Origin: Enterocloster bolteae
Lineage (GTDB): Bacteria > Bacillota > Clostridia > Lachnospirales > Lachnospiraceae
Direction: 5' to 3'
Assembly: GCF_002234575.2 (NCBI RefSeq)
Contig: NZ_CP022464.2
Span: 5,580,001 to 5,644,000 of the forward strand
Length of the DNA: 64,000 nucleotides
Part shown: piece by piece, positions 26,085-35,263 of the stretch
How positions within the stretch are numbered: the stretch's first letter is position 1
How the letters are laid out: every line of letters starts with the position of its first letter
Position numbers and translations under genes: made by a program
Notes under the pieces: generated by a model
Database searches by the model: none
What the model saw: only the letters and a program-made list of their open reading frames with translations
Told to the model about the DNA's origin: nothing

Positions 26085-26831
26085 CTACAGCGATAAAATC
26101 TCAGGTTCGCCATCCGTAATCAGGATGGTGTTCTCATAATGGGATGCCAGAGAGCCGTCCTCTGTCACAACGGTCCAGCCGTCATCCTCCCATACTACAT
26201 CATAGCGCCCTGCAGTAATCATAGGTTCAATTGCGAGTGTCATTCCGGCAGCCAGCCTGATGCCTTTGCGGCGCTGGGCGAAATTGGGAATCTCCGGTGC
26301 TTCATGCATCTCCGTACCGATACCGTGACCTACCAGGTCCCGGACCACTCCGAAGCCAAAGCTTTCTGCATATTCCTGAATGGCTTTGGAAATATCATTG
26401 AGATGATTGCCAGCTTTTGCATACTTTATACCTTCAAAAAAGCTCTGCTGCGTCACCTCTACCAGTTTCCTGGCCTCCCCGCTCACTTCTCCAATCATAT
26501 GGGTTCTGGCTGCATCGGACTGATATCCCTTCCATATAACACCTGTATCCAGGCTGACGATATCTCCTTCTTCCAGATAGCGGTGCTTATCCGGAATGCC
26601 GTGAACCACCTCATCGTTAATAGATATACACACAGATGCCGGAAAACCCTGATAATTCAGAAAGGATGGAACACATCCATGACTTCTTATCATATCTTCA
26701 CACATCCGGTCGATTTCTTTGGTAGACATTCCCGGTACCAGGGTCCTGCCAAGCTCCTCATGAACCTTGGCAAGTATACGCCCTGCTTCCCGCATTAATT
26801 CAATTTCCCGTTCTGATTTAATCGTTACCAT
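26085..26831 (-). CDS. map: Methionine aminopeptidase, type I
   Basis: It removes the initiator methionine from nascent proteins. The 248-residue length is that of the short type I form. The five metal ligands are seen as D in SLDTGV, D in QSDAART, H in GHGIG, E in IEPMI and E in HYENTI. It starts 3 bases after adk. Confidence 0.97.
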   Translation of the reverse strand: MVTIKSEREIELMREAGRILAKVHEELGRTLVPGMSTKEIDRMCEDMIRSHGCVPSFLNYQGFPASVCISINDEVVHGIPDKHRYLEEGDIVSLDTGVIWKGYQSDAARTHMIGEVSGEARKLVEVTQQSFFEGIKYAKAGNHLNDISKAIQEYAESFGFGVVRDLVGHGIGTEMHEAPEIPNFAQRRKGIRLAAGMTLAIEPMITAGRYDVVWEDDGWTVVTEDGSLASHYENTILITDGEPEILSL

Positions 26832-26834
26832 TCT

Positions 26835-27479
26835 TTATGCTCCTAAAATCCTGACAATGGCCTGGAATACTTCTTCCATATCCAATGTGCCATCTACCTC
26901 GGCTAAAACGCCTGCCTTTTTATAATACTCTATGAGAGGCTGAGTCTGGTCATGATAGACATCAAGACGCTTCTTAACAGTTTCAGGTTTATCATCATCC
27001 CTAAGTACCAGCTGCTGGCCGCATACATCACAGATTCCTTCCTTTTTAGGAGGATTGTATACGATATGATATGTTGCCCCGCAGGAAAGGCATGCGCGGC
27101 GTCCGGACATACGGTTTATGATGTTCTCATCCGGAACATCCACGTTGATTGCATAGTCAATGGCCTCACCCATGTCGCCCAGAGCTTTTGTAAGGCTCTC
27201 TGCCTGGGGAATAGTCCTTGGGAATCCGTCCAGCACATATCCGTTTTTGCAGTCCTCCTCATGGATGCGGTCCAGCAGCATGCCGATGGTGATTTCATCC
27301 GGCACAAGACCGCCTGCATCCATATAGGACTTGGCTTTCATGCCCAGCTCCGTGCCGTTTTTAATGTTGGCCCGGAAAATGTCCCCGGTAGAGATATGGG
27401 GAATCTGATATTTTGCTGCAATCTTTTTTGCCTGAGTACCCTTGCCGGCACCAGGTGCGCCTAACATGATAATCTTCAT
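26835..27479 (-). CDS. adk: Adenylate kinase
   Basis: It interconverts ATP plus AMP with two ADP. The 214-residue protein has the P-loop GAPGAGKGTQ (7-16) and a long LID domain carrying four cysteines (CLSCG and CDVCG), the zinc-bound Gram-positive form. The start at 27479 is chosen over an ATG at 27506 because the family begins MKIIMLGAPG. Upstream lies the tandem repeat region instead of the usual close join to secY. Confidence 0.97.
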   Translation of the reverse strand: MKIIMLGAPGAGKGTQAKKIAAKYQIPHISTGDIFRANIKNGTELGMKAKSYMDAGGLVPDEITIGMLLDRIHEEDCKNGYVLDGFPRTIPQAESLTKALGDMGEAIDYAINVDVPDENIINRMSGRRACLSCGATYHIVYNPPKKEGICDVCGQQLVLRDDDKPETVKKRLDVYHDQTQPLIEYYKKAGVLAEVDGTLDMEEVFQAIVRILGA

Positions 27480-27492
27480 AAACCCAGTCCTC

Positions 27493-27778
27493 CTCGTTAT
27501 GAGCACTTAGTGGCCGTATTTTGGCCGCTTACGTGCGATACATGTCACCTCCACTTGGTGAGGTCTTCCACGAGCCAGTGGAGTGGCTCGTTATGAGCAC
27601 TTAGTGGCCGTATTCCGGCCGCTTACGTGCGATACATGTCACCTCCACTTGGTGAGGTCTTCCACGAGCCTAGTGGAGTGGCTCGTTATGAGCACTTAGC
27701 CGCCGTATTCCGGCCGCTTGCGTGCAATACATGCCACTGGCACTTGGCGAGGTCCCCTCACGAGCTTAGTGCAGCGGC
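27493..27778. repeat. Three tandem 94-97 base repeats between secY and adk
   Basis: Copies span 27493-27586, 27587-27681 and 27682 to about 27778, each starting CTCGTTATGAGCACTTAG, with a partial fourth at about 27779. The first two differ at only a few positions; the third is more diverged. Each unit holds inverted segments (CACCTCCACTTGGTGAGG and GGCCG...CGGCC), so the minus-strand RNA would fold into a series of hairpins. No gene is seen. Confidence 0.9.
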
Positions 27779-27804
27779 GCGTTATAAGCTATAAATACAA
27801 CAAA

Positions 27805-27834
27805 TCCGCCCCTGTGGAATACCACAAAGGCAGA
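27805..27834 (-). terminator. Stem-loop after secY
   Basis: A 13-base-pair stem with several G-U pairs (TCTGCCTTTGTGG / CCACAGGGGCGGA, loop TATT) is followed on the minus strand by TTTGTTGTATTT. It lies 23 bases after the secY stop and may partly stop transcription before adk. Confidence 0.6.
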
Positions 27835-27856
27835 TTGATTGATTCAACTGTGGTTG

Positions 27857-29173
27857 TTAATCGTTCAAAAATCCCTTATAATAACGCACAAGCATCTGAG
27901 ATTCTACTGCTTTGATTGTCTCAAGCACAACGCCAACGATAATAATCAGGGACGTTCCGGAAAATGAGATTCGGCTGACGTTGAGTAAACCGGACGCAAG
28001 AATCGGAACAATCGCAATCACTATCAGGCCGCATGCACCAATAAAAACAATATAATTCAATATCTTATTCAAATAATCGCTGGTTGGCTTGCCAGGACGA
28101 ATGCCCGGGATAAAGCCGCCCTGCTTCTTCATGTTATTGGCCACTTCCAACGGGTTAAACGTAATGGACGTATAGAAGTAAGCGAACATAATCAGCAATG
28201 CAATATAAATCACCAGACCGATGGAGTATATAGGATACTCAGGCCTGCACCATGAACCCGAATTGAGCACCATCAGAATCTTACTGCCGATGGAGTTTGG
28301 ATCAATCGTAAAGAACTGAGAAATCACCACCGGGAAGGACATGATGGAAGAAGCAAAGATTACCGGCATAACGCCTGCGGTATTTATCTTCAGTGGGATG
28401 TTGGAAGCCTGTCCGCCAACCATCTTACGGCCAACCATCTTCTTGGAATACTGGACCGGAATTCTCCTCTCGGCATCGTTCAGCACGATAACGAAAACTA
28501 CCATAGCCAGGATAATCAGGGCAATCACTACAACGCTGAAAATCATCTTTGTAACCGTCTGTCCGAAGATAAAGCGGTAATAAAGAGTTTTCATATCATC
28601 CGGCACACTGGACAGGATGTTGAATAACAGTACGATTGAGATACCGTTTCCAACGCCCTTTTCCGTAATCTGCTCGCCGATCCACATGAGCAGGGCACTG
28701 CCCGTTGTCATGGTGACGATGGCGATGATGATGTTCCATGCGTTATAATCTATCAGAAGTCCCTGACGTCCGAAGCCGATGGCCATGGCACTTGATTCAA
28801 TCAGTGCCAGGCCCACGGTGGTATAGCGGGTGTATTCCTGAATCTTCTTTCTTCCGTCCTCGCCATCCTTCTGCAGCTCTTCCAGTTTTGGAATTGCAAT
28901 GGTCAGAAGCTGGATGATGATGGAAGATGTGATGTATGGCGTAATGCTCAGGGCAAAGATGGACATGGATGAAAATGAACCACCTGTCATGGCATTAAAG
29001 AAGCCAAACACATCCGTTGTCTGTTTCGCAAACCAATTCGCAAAGAACGATGTCTCGATTCCCGGAATCGGCAGCTGGCTGCCAAAACGGATGACTACCA
29101 GCATCATGAAGGTATAGAGAATCTTAGTGCGAAGCTCTTTTACCTTGAATGCATTTCTGATCGTTTTAAACAT
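27857..29173 (-). CDS. secY: Preprotein translocase channel SecY
   Basis: SecY forms the membrane channel for secreted and membrane proteins. The 438-residue protein shows ten hydrophobic segments and family blocks such as LPIPGIETSF and FAYFYTSITFNPLEVANNMKKQGGFIPGIRPG. Its start overlaps the rplO stop by one base (TAATG), coupling the two. Confidence 0.98.
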   Translation of the reverse strand: MFKTIRNAFKVKELRTKILYTFMMLVVIRFGSQLPIPGIETSFFANWFAKQTTDVFGFFNAMTGGSFSSMSIFALSITPYITSSIIIQLLTIAIPKLEELQKDGEDGRKKIQEYTRYTTVGLALIESSAMAIGFGRQGLLIDYNAWNIIIAIVTMTTGSALLMWIGEQITEKGVGNGISIVLLFNILSSVPDDMKTLYYRFIFGQTVTKMIFSVVVIALIILAMVVFVIVLNDAERRIPVQYSKKMVGRKMVGGQASNIPLKINTAGVMPVIFASSIMSFPVVISQFFTIDPNSIGSKILMVLNSGSWCRPEYPIYSIGLVIYIALLIMFAYFYTSITFNPLEVANNMKKQGGFIPGIRPGKPTSDYLNKILNYIVFIGACGLIVIAIVPILASGLLNVSRISFSGTSLIIIVGVVLETIKAVESQMLVRYYKGFLND

Positions 29174-29613
29174 TAGATCACCTCGCAGGTTCCACCTAAA
29201 GCTTCGATTTTAGATTTTGCACCTTCACTGAATGCATTAACCTTAACGGTCAGCTTTTTGGTTAATTCTCCATTTCCAAGGATCTTTACACCATCTCTTG
29301 GGTTCTTAACGATTCCTGCCTCGATTAAGGTCTCAACCGTAACCTCAGCATCATTATCGAACCTTTCCAGAGCGCTTACGTTAATACCAATAATGGTCTT
29401 AGAATTCATATTAGTGAAACCACGCTTTGGCAGACGTCTGTATAAAGGCATCTGTCCGCCTTCAAAGCCAGGCCTTGTTGCTCCGGAACGAGCTTTCTGA
29501 CCCTTATGGCCCTTACCTGCGGTCTTACCATTACCAGAACCATGGCCACGGCCTTTTCTAAAATTATCGCTATGCTTTGAACCTGCAGCAGGCTGTAAAT
29601 TTGACAACTCCAT
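29173..29613 (-). CDS. rplO: 50S ribosomal protein L15
   Basis: A 146-residue late-assembly protein that bridges several 23S rRNA domains. The glycine- and lysine-rich N-terminal extension (GRGHGSGNGKTAGKGHKGQK) is typical. Translationally coupled to secY. Confidence 0.97.
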   Translation of the reverse strand: MELSNLQPAAGSKHSDNFRKGRGHGSGNGKTAGKGHKGQKARSGATRPGFEGGQMPLYRRLPKRGFTNMNSKTIIGINVSALERFDNDAEVTVETLIEAGIVKNPRDGVKILGNGELTKKLTVKVNAFSEGAKSKIEALGGTCEVI

Positions 29614-29638
29614 GACTGCACCTCCTTACTCTATATGA

Positions 29639-29821
29639 TTAGACTTCTTCAACTTTTACTAAATGCCGCACTGCTGCGACCATGCCTCTGACAGCGCCAT
29701 TATCTGGCATTTCAACCGTCTTGTGCATCTTGGTCAGTCCAAGAGCCTTAACCGTTGCTTTCTGCTTTGGAACAGCACCGATAGGGGACTTGACTAATGT
29801 GATTTTTAATTTCTCTGCCAT
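29639..29821 (-). CDS. rpmD: 50S ribosomal protein L30
   Basis: A 60-residue protein of the large subunit with the short bacterial fold (KITLVKSPIGAVPKQKATVKALGL). Fifteen bases separate it from rpsE. Confidence 0.96.
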   Translation of the reverse strand: MAEKLKITLVKSPIGAVPKQKATVKALGLTKMHKTVEMPDNGAVRGMVAAVRHLVKVEEV

Positions 29822-29836
29822 GTCTTTCTCCTCCTA

Positions 29837-30346
29837 TTAGCCTACGATTTCTTCCACAGATTTGCCGCGCAGTCTTGCGAATTCTTCCGGAGTCTTTAAG
29901 GAAGTAAGGCCTGCAAGAGTTGCCAGAACTACATTTGTCTTGTTGTTGGATCCTAAGGATTTTGTACGGATGTTCTTGATTCCTGCCATCTCCAGTACGG
30001 AACGTGCCGGACCGCCGGCGATAACACCAGTACCTTCAGGAGCTCTCTTTAACAGAACAGCTGCACTTCCGAATTTACCGATAAAATCATGTGGGATACT
30101 CTTATTCTCATCTACAGGAATCTCTACCAGATTCTTAATTGCGGCTTCTTTACCTTTGCGGATGGCCTCCGGAACCTCGCCGGCCTTTCCTAAACCTGCG
30201 CCAACGTGGCCGTTGCCATCGCCTACTACTACCAGAGCGGAAAATCTCATGGTACGTCCACCTTTAACAGTCTTGGATACTCTCTTGATTGCCACTACCT
30301 TGTCATTCAGCTCCATCTGACTGGCGTCAATAATTGTACGCTTCAT
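29837..30346 (-). CDS. rpsE: 30S ribosomal protein S5
   Basis: A 169-residue protein at the mRNA entry channel, involved in decoding accuracy. The N-terminal double-stranded-RNA-binding-like domain (VVAIKRVSKTVKGGRTMRFSA) and the C-terminal domain with GAKGVIAGGPAR-like glycine-rich sequence (TGVIAGGPARSVLEMAG) are present. Confidence 0.97.
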   Translation of the reverse strand: MKRTIIDASQMELNDKVVAIKRVSKTVKGGRTMRFSALVVVGDGNGHVGAGLGKAGEVPEAIRKGKEAAIKNLVEIPVDENKSIPHDFIGKFGSAAVLLKRAPEGTGVIAGGPARSVLEMAGIKNIRTKSLGSNNKTNVVLATLAGLTSLKTPEEFARLRGKSVEEIVG

Positions 30347-30363
30347 GCTTGTTCTCCTCTCTA

Positions 30364-30732
30364 TTAGAAATCCAGACCAGCCTCGCGGGCTGCGTCTGCT
30401 AATGCCTGAACTTTGCCCTGATATATAAAGCCGCCTCTATCGAAAACAACTTCCTTGATACCTTTTTCAAGGGCTCTCTTTGCAATAACTGTACCTACAT
30501 ATGCTGCAGCTGCCTTATCGTTGGTCTTCTCCAGTTCAGCATTTACTTCTTTCTCAACTGTGGAAGCAGCAACCAGGGTGTTACCAACCGTATCGTCGAT
30601 AATTTGAGCATACATATGATTATTACTTCTAAACACTGCCAGACGCGGTCTCTCTGCTGTGCCAGCAAAACGGTTACGCATTCTGTTGTGTTTCTTTACG
30701 CGAATTTCGCTTCTTGACTGTTTGTTAACCAT
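30364..30732 (-). CDS. rplR: 50S ribosomal protein L18
   Basis: A 122-residue 5S rRNA-binding protein with a basic N-terminus (KQSRSEIRVKKHNRMRNRF) and the C-terminal block DRGGFIYQGKVQALADAAREAGLDF. Confidence 0.96.
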   Translation of the reverse strand: MVNKQSRSEIRVKKHNRMRNRFAGTAERPRLAVFRSNNHMYAQIIDDTVGNTLVAASTVEKEVNAELEKTNDKAAAAYVGTVIAKRALEKGIKEVVFDRGGFIYQGKVQALADAAREAGLDF

Positions 30733-30749
30733 TTTTACACTCTCCTTAA

Positions 30750-31292
30750 TTATTTCTTACCAGTCTTACCAACTTTACGTCTGATAACCTCGTCAGCATA
30801 CTTGATACCCTTGCCCTTGTATGGCTCAGGTCTTCTCTTGTCTCTGATTTCAGCAGCGTATTGGCCAACTTTTTCTTTACTGATACCTTTAACGATAATC
30901 TTGTTCTGACCTTCCATAACGGTCTCGATGCCCTCTGGATCTTCCATCTCTACCGGATGGGAGTAGCCCAGGTTCAGGGTAAGCTTCTTGCCCTGCTTAG
31001 CGGCCCTGTAACCAACGCCGTTTACTTCAAGAACCTTCTCATACCCTTCTGTAACACCATGAATCATGTTGTTAACCAGGGTTCTGGTCAGACCATGTAA
31101 AGATTTCATCTTCTTTAAATCGTTTGGTCTGCTTACTATAATCTGTCCATCTTTCTGCTCGATGGTCATTTCTACGGGGAGCTCTCTCTCTAATGTTCCC
31201 TTTGGACCTTTTACAGTCACTTTGTTTCCTTCTGCGATTGTAACAGTAACTCCTGCCGGAACCGCAACTGGCATTCTACCGATACGTGACAT
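30750..31292 (-). CDS. rplF: 50S ribosomal protein L6
   Basis: A 180-residue protein near the sarcin-ricin loop and factor-binding site. It has the usual two repeated folds, and the C-terminal signature RRPEPYKGKGIKYADE is intact. Confidence 0.97.
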   Translation of the reverse strand: MSRIGRMPVAVPAGVTVTIAEGNKVTVKGPKGTLERELPVEMTIEQKDGQIIVSRPNDLKKMKSLHGLTRTLVNNMIHGVTEGYEKVLEVNGVGYRAAKQGKKLTLNLGYSHPVEMEDPEGIETVMEGQNKIIVKGISKEKVGQYAAEIRDKRRPEPYKGKGIKYADEVIRRKVGKTGKK

Positions 31293-31365
31293 GCCTTTAC
31301 CTCCTACTTAAATTCTCGGAAGGAACTGTGCGTTCCTTCTGTTTTCAGTTTCCTCTATCTCATCA

Positions 31366-31767
31366 TTACCAAACAAATGCCAATACTTCGCCGCCAACAC
31401 CTAACTGACGTGCTTCTTTATCTGTAATCACGCCCTGGTTGGTGGAGATGATAGCGGTACCAAGTCCGCCCAGTACCTTGGGAAGCTCTTCCTTGTTAGC
31501 GTATACACGCAGACCCGGTTTGGAGATTCTCTTGATACCGGAAATGATTTTCTCGTTCTTGTCTTTGCCGTACTTTAAGGTGATTCTGATGGTCTGGAAA
31601 CCGCCGTCCTCTACCATGTCGTACTTTGCAACATAACCCTCTTTTACCAGGATGTCAGCGATAGCTATTTTCATCTTGGATGAAGGTACGTCTACTGTAT
31701 CATGTTTTGCAGTGTTTGCATTACGAATTCTTGTAAGCATATCTGCAATCGGATCGCTCATTGTCAT
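31366..31767 (-). CDS. rpsH: 30S ribosomal protein S8
   Basis: A 133-residue primary 16S-binding protein and, in other bacteria, the repressor of the spc operon. Family blocks DPIADMLTRIRNAN and VITDKEARQLGVGGEVLAFVW are clear. The family usually starts MTMSDPIADML, so 31767 is kept. Confidence 0.97.
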   Translation of the reverse strand: MTMSDPIADMLTRIRNANTAKHDTVDVPSSKMKIAIADILVKEGYVAKYDMVEDGGFQTIRITLKYGKDKNEKIISGIKRISKPGLRVYANKEELPKVLGGLGTAIISTNQGVITDKEARQLGVGGEVLAFVW

Positions 31768-31799
31768 TTTAAAATGCCTCCTTCCTAATTCTCTCTATT

Positions 31800-31985
31800 T
31801 TACCAGCTAGCTTTCTTAACGCCAGGAATCTGACCCTTGTATGCTAACTCGCGGAAACAGATACGGCAGATACCGTACTTTCTTAAATAAGCATGTGGAC
31901 GGCCACAGATTCTGCAGCGGTTGTACTCTCTGGTGGAGAATTTAGCCGGACGCTGCTGTTTAATCTTCATTGAAGTCTTAGCCAT
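31800..31985 (-). CDS. rpsN: 30S ribosomal protein S14, zinc-type
   Basis: A 61-residue protein with both zinc CxxC pairs (CRICG and CRICF) and the C-terminal GVKKASW. This short form is the standard zinc-dependent S14 of Firmicutes. Confidence 0.97.
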   Translation of the reverse strand: MAKTSMKIKQQRPAKFSTREYNRCRICGRPHAYLRKYGICRICFRELAYKGQIPGVKKASW

Positions 31986-32001
31986 GAAAGTTTCCTCCTA
32001 A

Positions 32002-32541
32002 CTATTTTGCAAACGGCATATTGAATAATGTCAAAAGTTCACGAGCTTCTTCGTCAGTCTTAGCGGTGGTAACGAAGATGATATCCATACCTCTTACCTT
32101 GTCAACTTTGTCGTACTCAATCTCAGGGAAGATCAGCTGCTCTTTGATACCGAGCGCATAGTTTCCTCTGCCATCAAATGCGTTAGGGTTAACACCTCTA
32201 AAGTCACGTACACGGGGCAGTGCCAGGTTTACCAGACGGTCAAGGAATTCATACATTCTCTCGCCGCGCAGTGTTACCTTGCAGCCGATTGCCATGCCTT
32301 CACGGAGCTTAAAGTTAGCAATGGACTTCTTTGCCTTGGTGGTTATAGCCTTCTGTCCGGAGATGATTTCCAAATCCCTTACAGCAGAATCCAGAACCTT
32401 GGCATTTTCCTTTGCTTCGCCTACGCCCATGTTGATAACGATCTTATCAAGCTTCGGCACCTGCATAACGTTCTTATATCCAAATTTTTTCATCAGAGCG
32501 TCTACCATCTCGTTCTGATACTGTTCTTTTAATCTAGCCAA
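32002..32541 (-). CDS. rplE: 50S ribosomal protein L5
   Basis: A 179-residue 5S rRNA-binding protein of the central protuberance. Blocks VINMGVGEAKENAKVLD, LPRVRDFRGVNPNAFDGRGN and EIEYDKVDKVRGMDI match the family. Confidence 0.97.
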   Translation of the reverse strand: MARLKEQYQNEMVDALMKKFGYKNVMQVPKLDKIVINMGVGEAKENAKVLDSAVRDLEIISGQKAITTKAKKSIANFKLREGMAIGCKVTLRGERMYEFLDRLVNLALPRVRDFRGVNPNAFDGRGNYALGIKEQLIFPEIEYDKVDKVRGMDIIFVTTAKTDEEARELLTLFNMPFAK

Positions 32542-32564
32542 CGTTTTTTTCCTCCTCTCCTGAA

Positions 32565-32870
32565 TTAGTCGATTACTTTGCCGGTTGTCTTAGCCACGCG
32601 AACCTTCTTGCCGTCTTTTTCTTCAAATCCGACCCTGGTTGCCTTGCCGTCTACTACCAGCATTACATTGGAGATATCAATAGGAGCTTCCTGGTTAACA
32701 ATGCCGCCCTGTGGGTTGCCCGGAGCCTGCTTTGTGTGCTTGGTAACCATGTTGCAGCCCTGAACCAGAACTTTGTTCTTCTTTGTATCAACAGAGATAA
32801 CCTTTCCCTGCTTATCTTTATCTTTACCTGCGATTACGACTACTAAGTCGTCCTTCTTAATCTTATTCAC
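32565..32870 (-). CDS. rplX: 50S ribosomal protein L24
   Basis: A 101-residue assembly initiator at the tunnel exit, with an N-terminal KOW motif (KKDDLVVVIAGKDKDKQGKV) and QGGIVNQEAPIDISNVM. Confidence 0.96.
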   Translation of the reverse strand: MNKIKKDDLVVVIAGKDKDKQGKVISVDTKKNKVLVQGCNMVTKHTKQAPGNPQGGIVNQEAPIDISNVMLVVDGKATRVGFEEKDGKKVRVAKTTGKVID

Positions 32871-32882
32871 AGTAACACCTCC

Positions 32883-33251
32883 TTATAATACTTCGGGAGC
32901 TAAGGAGACAATCTTCATGAACTGTTTGTCTCTTAATTCTCTTGCTACAGGCCCAAAGATACGAGTTCCTCTTGGAGTCTTGTCATCCTTAATAATTACT
33001 GCTGCGTTCTCATCAAATCTGATGTAAGAACCGTCTTTACGGCGTGCGCCCTTAACGGTACGTACCACTACAGCCTTTACAACATCGCCCTTCTTTACAA
33101 CACCGCCTGGTGTTGCATCTTTAACGGAAGCAACGATGATATCACCGATATTTGCATATCTTCTGGTTGAACCACCTAATACACGGATGCAGAGAAGTTC
33201 TTTTGCACCGGTATTGTCGGCAACTTTAAGTCTTGTTTCCTGCTGAACCAT
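32883..33251 (-). CDS. rplN: 50S ribosomal protein L14
   Basis: A 122-residue protein that helps form an intersubunit bridge. It starts MVQQETRLKVADNTGAKEL and ends LAPEVL, full length for the family. Confidence 0.97.
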   Translation of the reverse strand: MVQQETRLKVADNTGAKELLCIRVLGGSTRRYANIGDIIVASVKDATPGGVVKKGDVVKAVVVRTVKGARRKDGSYIRFDENAAVIIKDDKTPRGTRIFGPVARELRDKQFMKIVSLAPEVL

Positions 33252-33275
33252 ACCTGTTACTCCTTCCTCATCTCA

Positions 33276-33530
33276 TTATCTAGCTTTCTCGATAATCTCA
33301 ACAAGTCTCCATCTCTTATCCTTGGACAGTGGTCTTGTTTCCATTACTTTTACTGTATCACCGATGGTGCACTCATTCTTTTCATCATGAGCTTTTAACT
33401 TCACGGTTTTCTTAACGATCTTACCGATTACAGGATGTTTTACATGGTCCTCGATAGCAACTACGATTGTCTTATCCATCTTGTTGCTGACCACTTTACC
33501 GGTACGGGTCTTTCTCAAATTTCTTTCCAC
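33276..33530 (-). CDS. rpsQ: 30S ribosomal protein S17
   Basis: An 84-residue OB-fold protein that binds 16S rRNA. The GTG at 33530 (MERNLRKTRTGKV) is chosen because AAAGGAG lies 8 bases before it. The ATG at 33551 would place that site inside the gene and add seven residues not typical of S17. Confidence 0.93.
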   Translation of the reverse strand: MERNLRKTRTGKVVSNKMDKTIVVAIEDHVKHPVIGKIVKKTVKLKAHDEKNECTIGDTVKVMETRPLSKDKRWRLVEIIEKAR

Positions 33531-33550
33531 GGTAAATGTCTCCTTTCGCA

Positions 33551-33754
33551 TTATGCGTTAGCCTTCTCAGTGATAACAGTCTGGATCCTGGCAATGTTCT
33601 TGCGAACTTCCTTAATCCTGGATGTGTTATCCAGCTGATTGGTTGCATTCTGGAATCTTAAATTGAACAGTTCCTTCTTCGCAGCTACTAACTCTTCATT
33701 CAGCTCATTTGCTGACTTATTCTTTAACTCTTCTACAAATTTATTAGTTTTCAC
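33551..33754 (-). CDS. rpmC: 50S ribosomal protein L29
   Basis: A 67-residue two-helix protein near the tunnel exit. The second of two in-frame GTG codons, at 33754, is chosen (MKTNKFVEELKNKSANELNEE), 8 bases from GGCGG. It overlaps the rplP coding end by 11 bases. Confidence 0.92.
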   Translation of the reverse strand: MKTNKFVEELKNKSANELNEELVAAKKELFNLRFQNATNQLDNTSRIKEVRKNIARIQTVITEKANA

Positions 33755-34181
33755 TGTTATCACCGCCTTCTAAATCTGCTTTAGAAACAATCTTACACTT
33801 GCATGGCAGCTTGTGCATAGCAAGACGCAGAGCTTCTCTAGCTGTTTCCTCTGGTACACCAGCGATTTCGAATAATACACGGCCTGGCTTTACAACTGCT
33901 ACCCAGTACTCCAGAGCGCCTTTACCGGAACCCATACGGGTTTCTGCTGGCTTTGCTGTTACAGGTTTATCCGGGAAAATCTTAATCCAGACTTTACCGC
34001 CACGCTTGATGTAACGGGTCATGGCCACACGGGCAGCCTCAATCTGGTTTGATTTGATCCAACATGGTTCAGTGGAGACTAAACCGTACTCGCCGTTAGA
34101 AATCGTGTTGCCTCTTAATGCCTTGCCGGCCATGGAACCACGGAACTGCTTACGACGCTTAACTCTCTTAGGCATTAACAT
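33744..34181 (-). CDS. rplP: 50S ribosomal protein L16
   Basis: A 145-residue protein that positions A-site tRNA. The start at 34181 is 9 bases from GGGAG and overlaps the rpsC stop by one base. Blocks MPKRVKRRKQFRGSM and MGSGKGALEYWVAVVKPGRV are clear. Confidence 0.97.
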   Translation of the reverse strand: MLMPKRVKRRKQFRGSMAGKALRGNTISNGEYGLVSTEPCWIKSNQIEAARVAMTRYIKRGGKVWIKIFPDKPVTAKPAETRMGSGKGALEYWVAVVKPGRVLFEIAGVPEETAREALRLAMHKLPCKCKIVSKADLEGGDNSEN

Positions 34182-34837
34182 TATTTATCGCTCCCTTCCT
34201 TGTTTCCTTTAGTAGGAAGAACTTCGCCCTTGTAGATCCATACCTTTACGCCAATCTTGCCGTAGGTTGTATCTGCTTCTGCGAAACCATAGTCAATATC
34301 TGCTCTTAATGTCTGAAGCGGGATGGTACCTTCGCTGTAGAATTCAGTACGTGCCATATCAGCTCCACCCAGGCGGCCTGCAACAGCAGTCTTGATGCCC
34401 TTAACGCCTGCCTTCATGGTTCTTCCCATGGTGGACTTCATTGCACGACGGAAGGAAACACGGTTTTCCAGCTGCTGAGCGATGGACTCTGCAACCAGCT
34501 GTGCATCCCTGTCCGGACGCTTGATTTCCTTGATGTCGATGAACAGCTTCTTATCAGTCAGCTTCTGAACTTCCTTCTTCAGCTTCTCGATTTCAGAACC
34601 ACCCTTACCGATAACCACGCCTGGCTTAGCGGTATAAATGATAATCTTAACCCTGTCAGATGCACGCTCAATTTCAATCTTGGAAATGCCGGCACTGAAC
34701 AGTCTCTTCTTGAGGAACTTTCTCATATTGTAATCTTCAACCAGGCAGTCAGCAAAATCAGCTTCTGCATACCACTTGGAATCCCAGTCTTTAATAACAC
34801 CGACTCTTAAGCCGTGTGGATTAACTTTCTGTCCCAT
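34181..34837 (-). CDS. rpsC: 30S ribosomal protein S3
   Basis: A 218-residue protein at the mRNA entrance. The KH domain shows VVIGKGGSEIEKLKKEV near residue 80, and the C-terminal domain shows GRLGGADMARTE. Length is typical. Confidence 0.97.
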   Translation of the reverse strand: MGQKVNPHGLRVGVIKDWDSKWYAEADFADCLVEDYNMRKFLKKRLFSAGISKIEIERASDRVKIIIYTAKPGVVIGKGGSEIEKLKKEVQKLTDKKLFIDIKEIKRPDRDAQLVAESIAQQLENRVSFRRAMKSTMGRTMKAGVKGIKTAVAGRLGGADMARTEFYSEGTIPLQTLRADIDYGFAEADTTYGKIGVKVWIYKGEVLPTKGNKEGSDK

Positions 34838-34846
34838 ATTTGCCTC

Positions 34847-35233
34847 CTATCTCTCATTCAGAACAACAGTGATGTGGCTCATTCTCTTCTCGATCCTGTA
34901 AGCACGTCCCTGAGCTCTCGGTCTGACTCTCTTCATGGTCGGGCCCTGGTTAGCGTAGCACTCTTCAACATAAAGTTTTGCCGGGTCCATTCCGTTATTG
35001 TTCTCAGCATTTGCTGCTGCTGATTCCAGTAACTTTTTGATTAAGCTGGAAGCGTATCTGGGATTGTAAGTTACAATACCAAGTGCGGTCTGTAAATCTT
35101 TGCCTCTGATGGCATCTAATACAAAGCAAGCCTTCTGGACAGACACTCTTGCGTAAGACAGTGTTGCGCTTGGTCTTGTGTCCTTCTGGGCATTTCTTTC
35201 TCTCTTGACTTGGGATCTATGTCCTTTTGCCAT
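34847..35233 (-). CDS. rplV: 50S ribosomal protein L22
   Basis: A 128-residue protein whose extended hairpin lines the peptide tunnel. The hairpin lies around VEECYANQGPTMKRVRPRAQGRAYRI. The 19-residue N-terminal extension is common in Clostridia. Confidence 0.96.
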   Translation of the reverse strand: MAKGHRSQVKRERNAQKDTRPSATLSYARVSVQKACFVLDAIRGKDLQTALGIVTYNPRYASSLIKKLLESAAANAENNNGMDPAKLYVEECYANQGPTMKRVRPRAQGRAYRIEKRMSHITVVLNER

Positions 35234-35263
35234 TGGTAAAACCTCCTTTCAATTTACCGTGAA

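Noticed and set aside
27493..27778. CRISPR array
   Set aside because: The units are 94-97 bases with no repeat/spacer alternation, and no cas genes are present. It is a plain tandem repeat.
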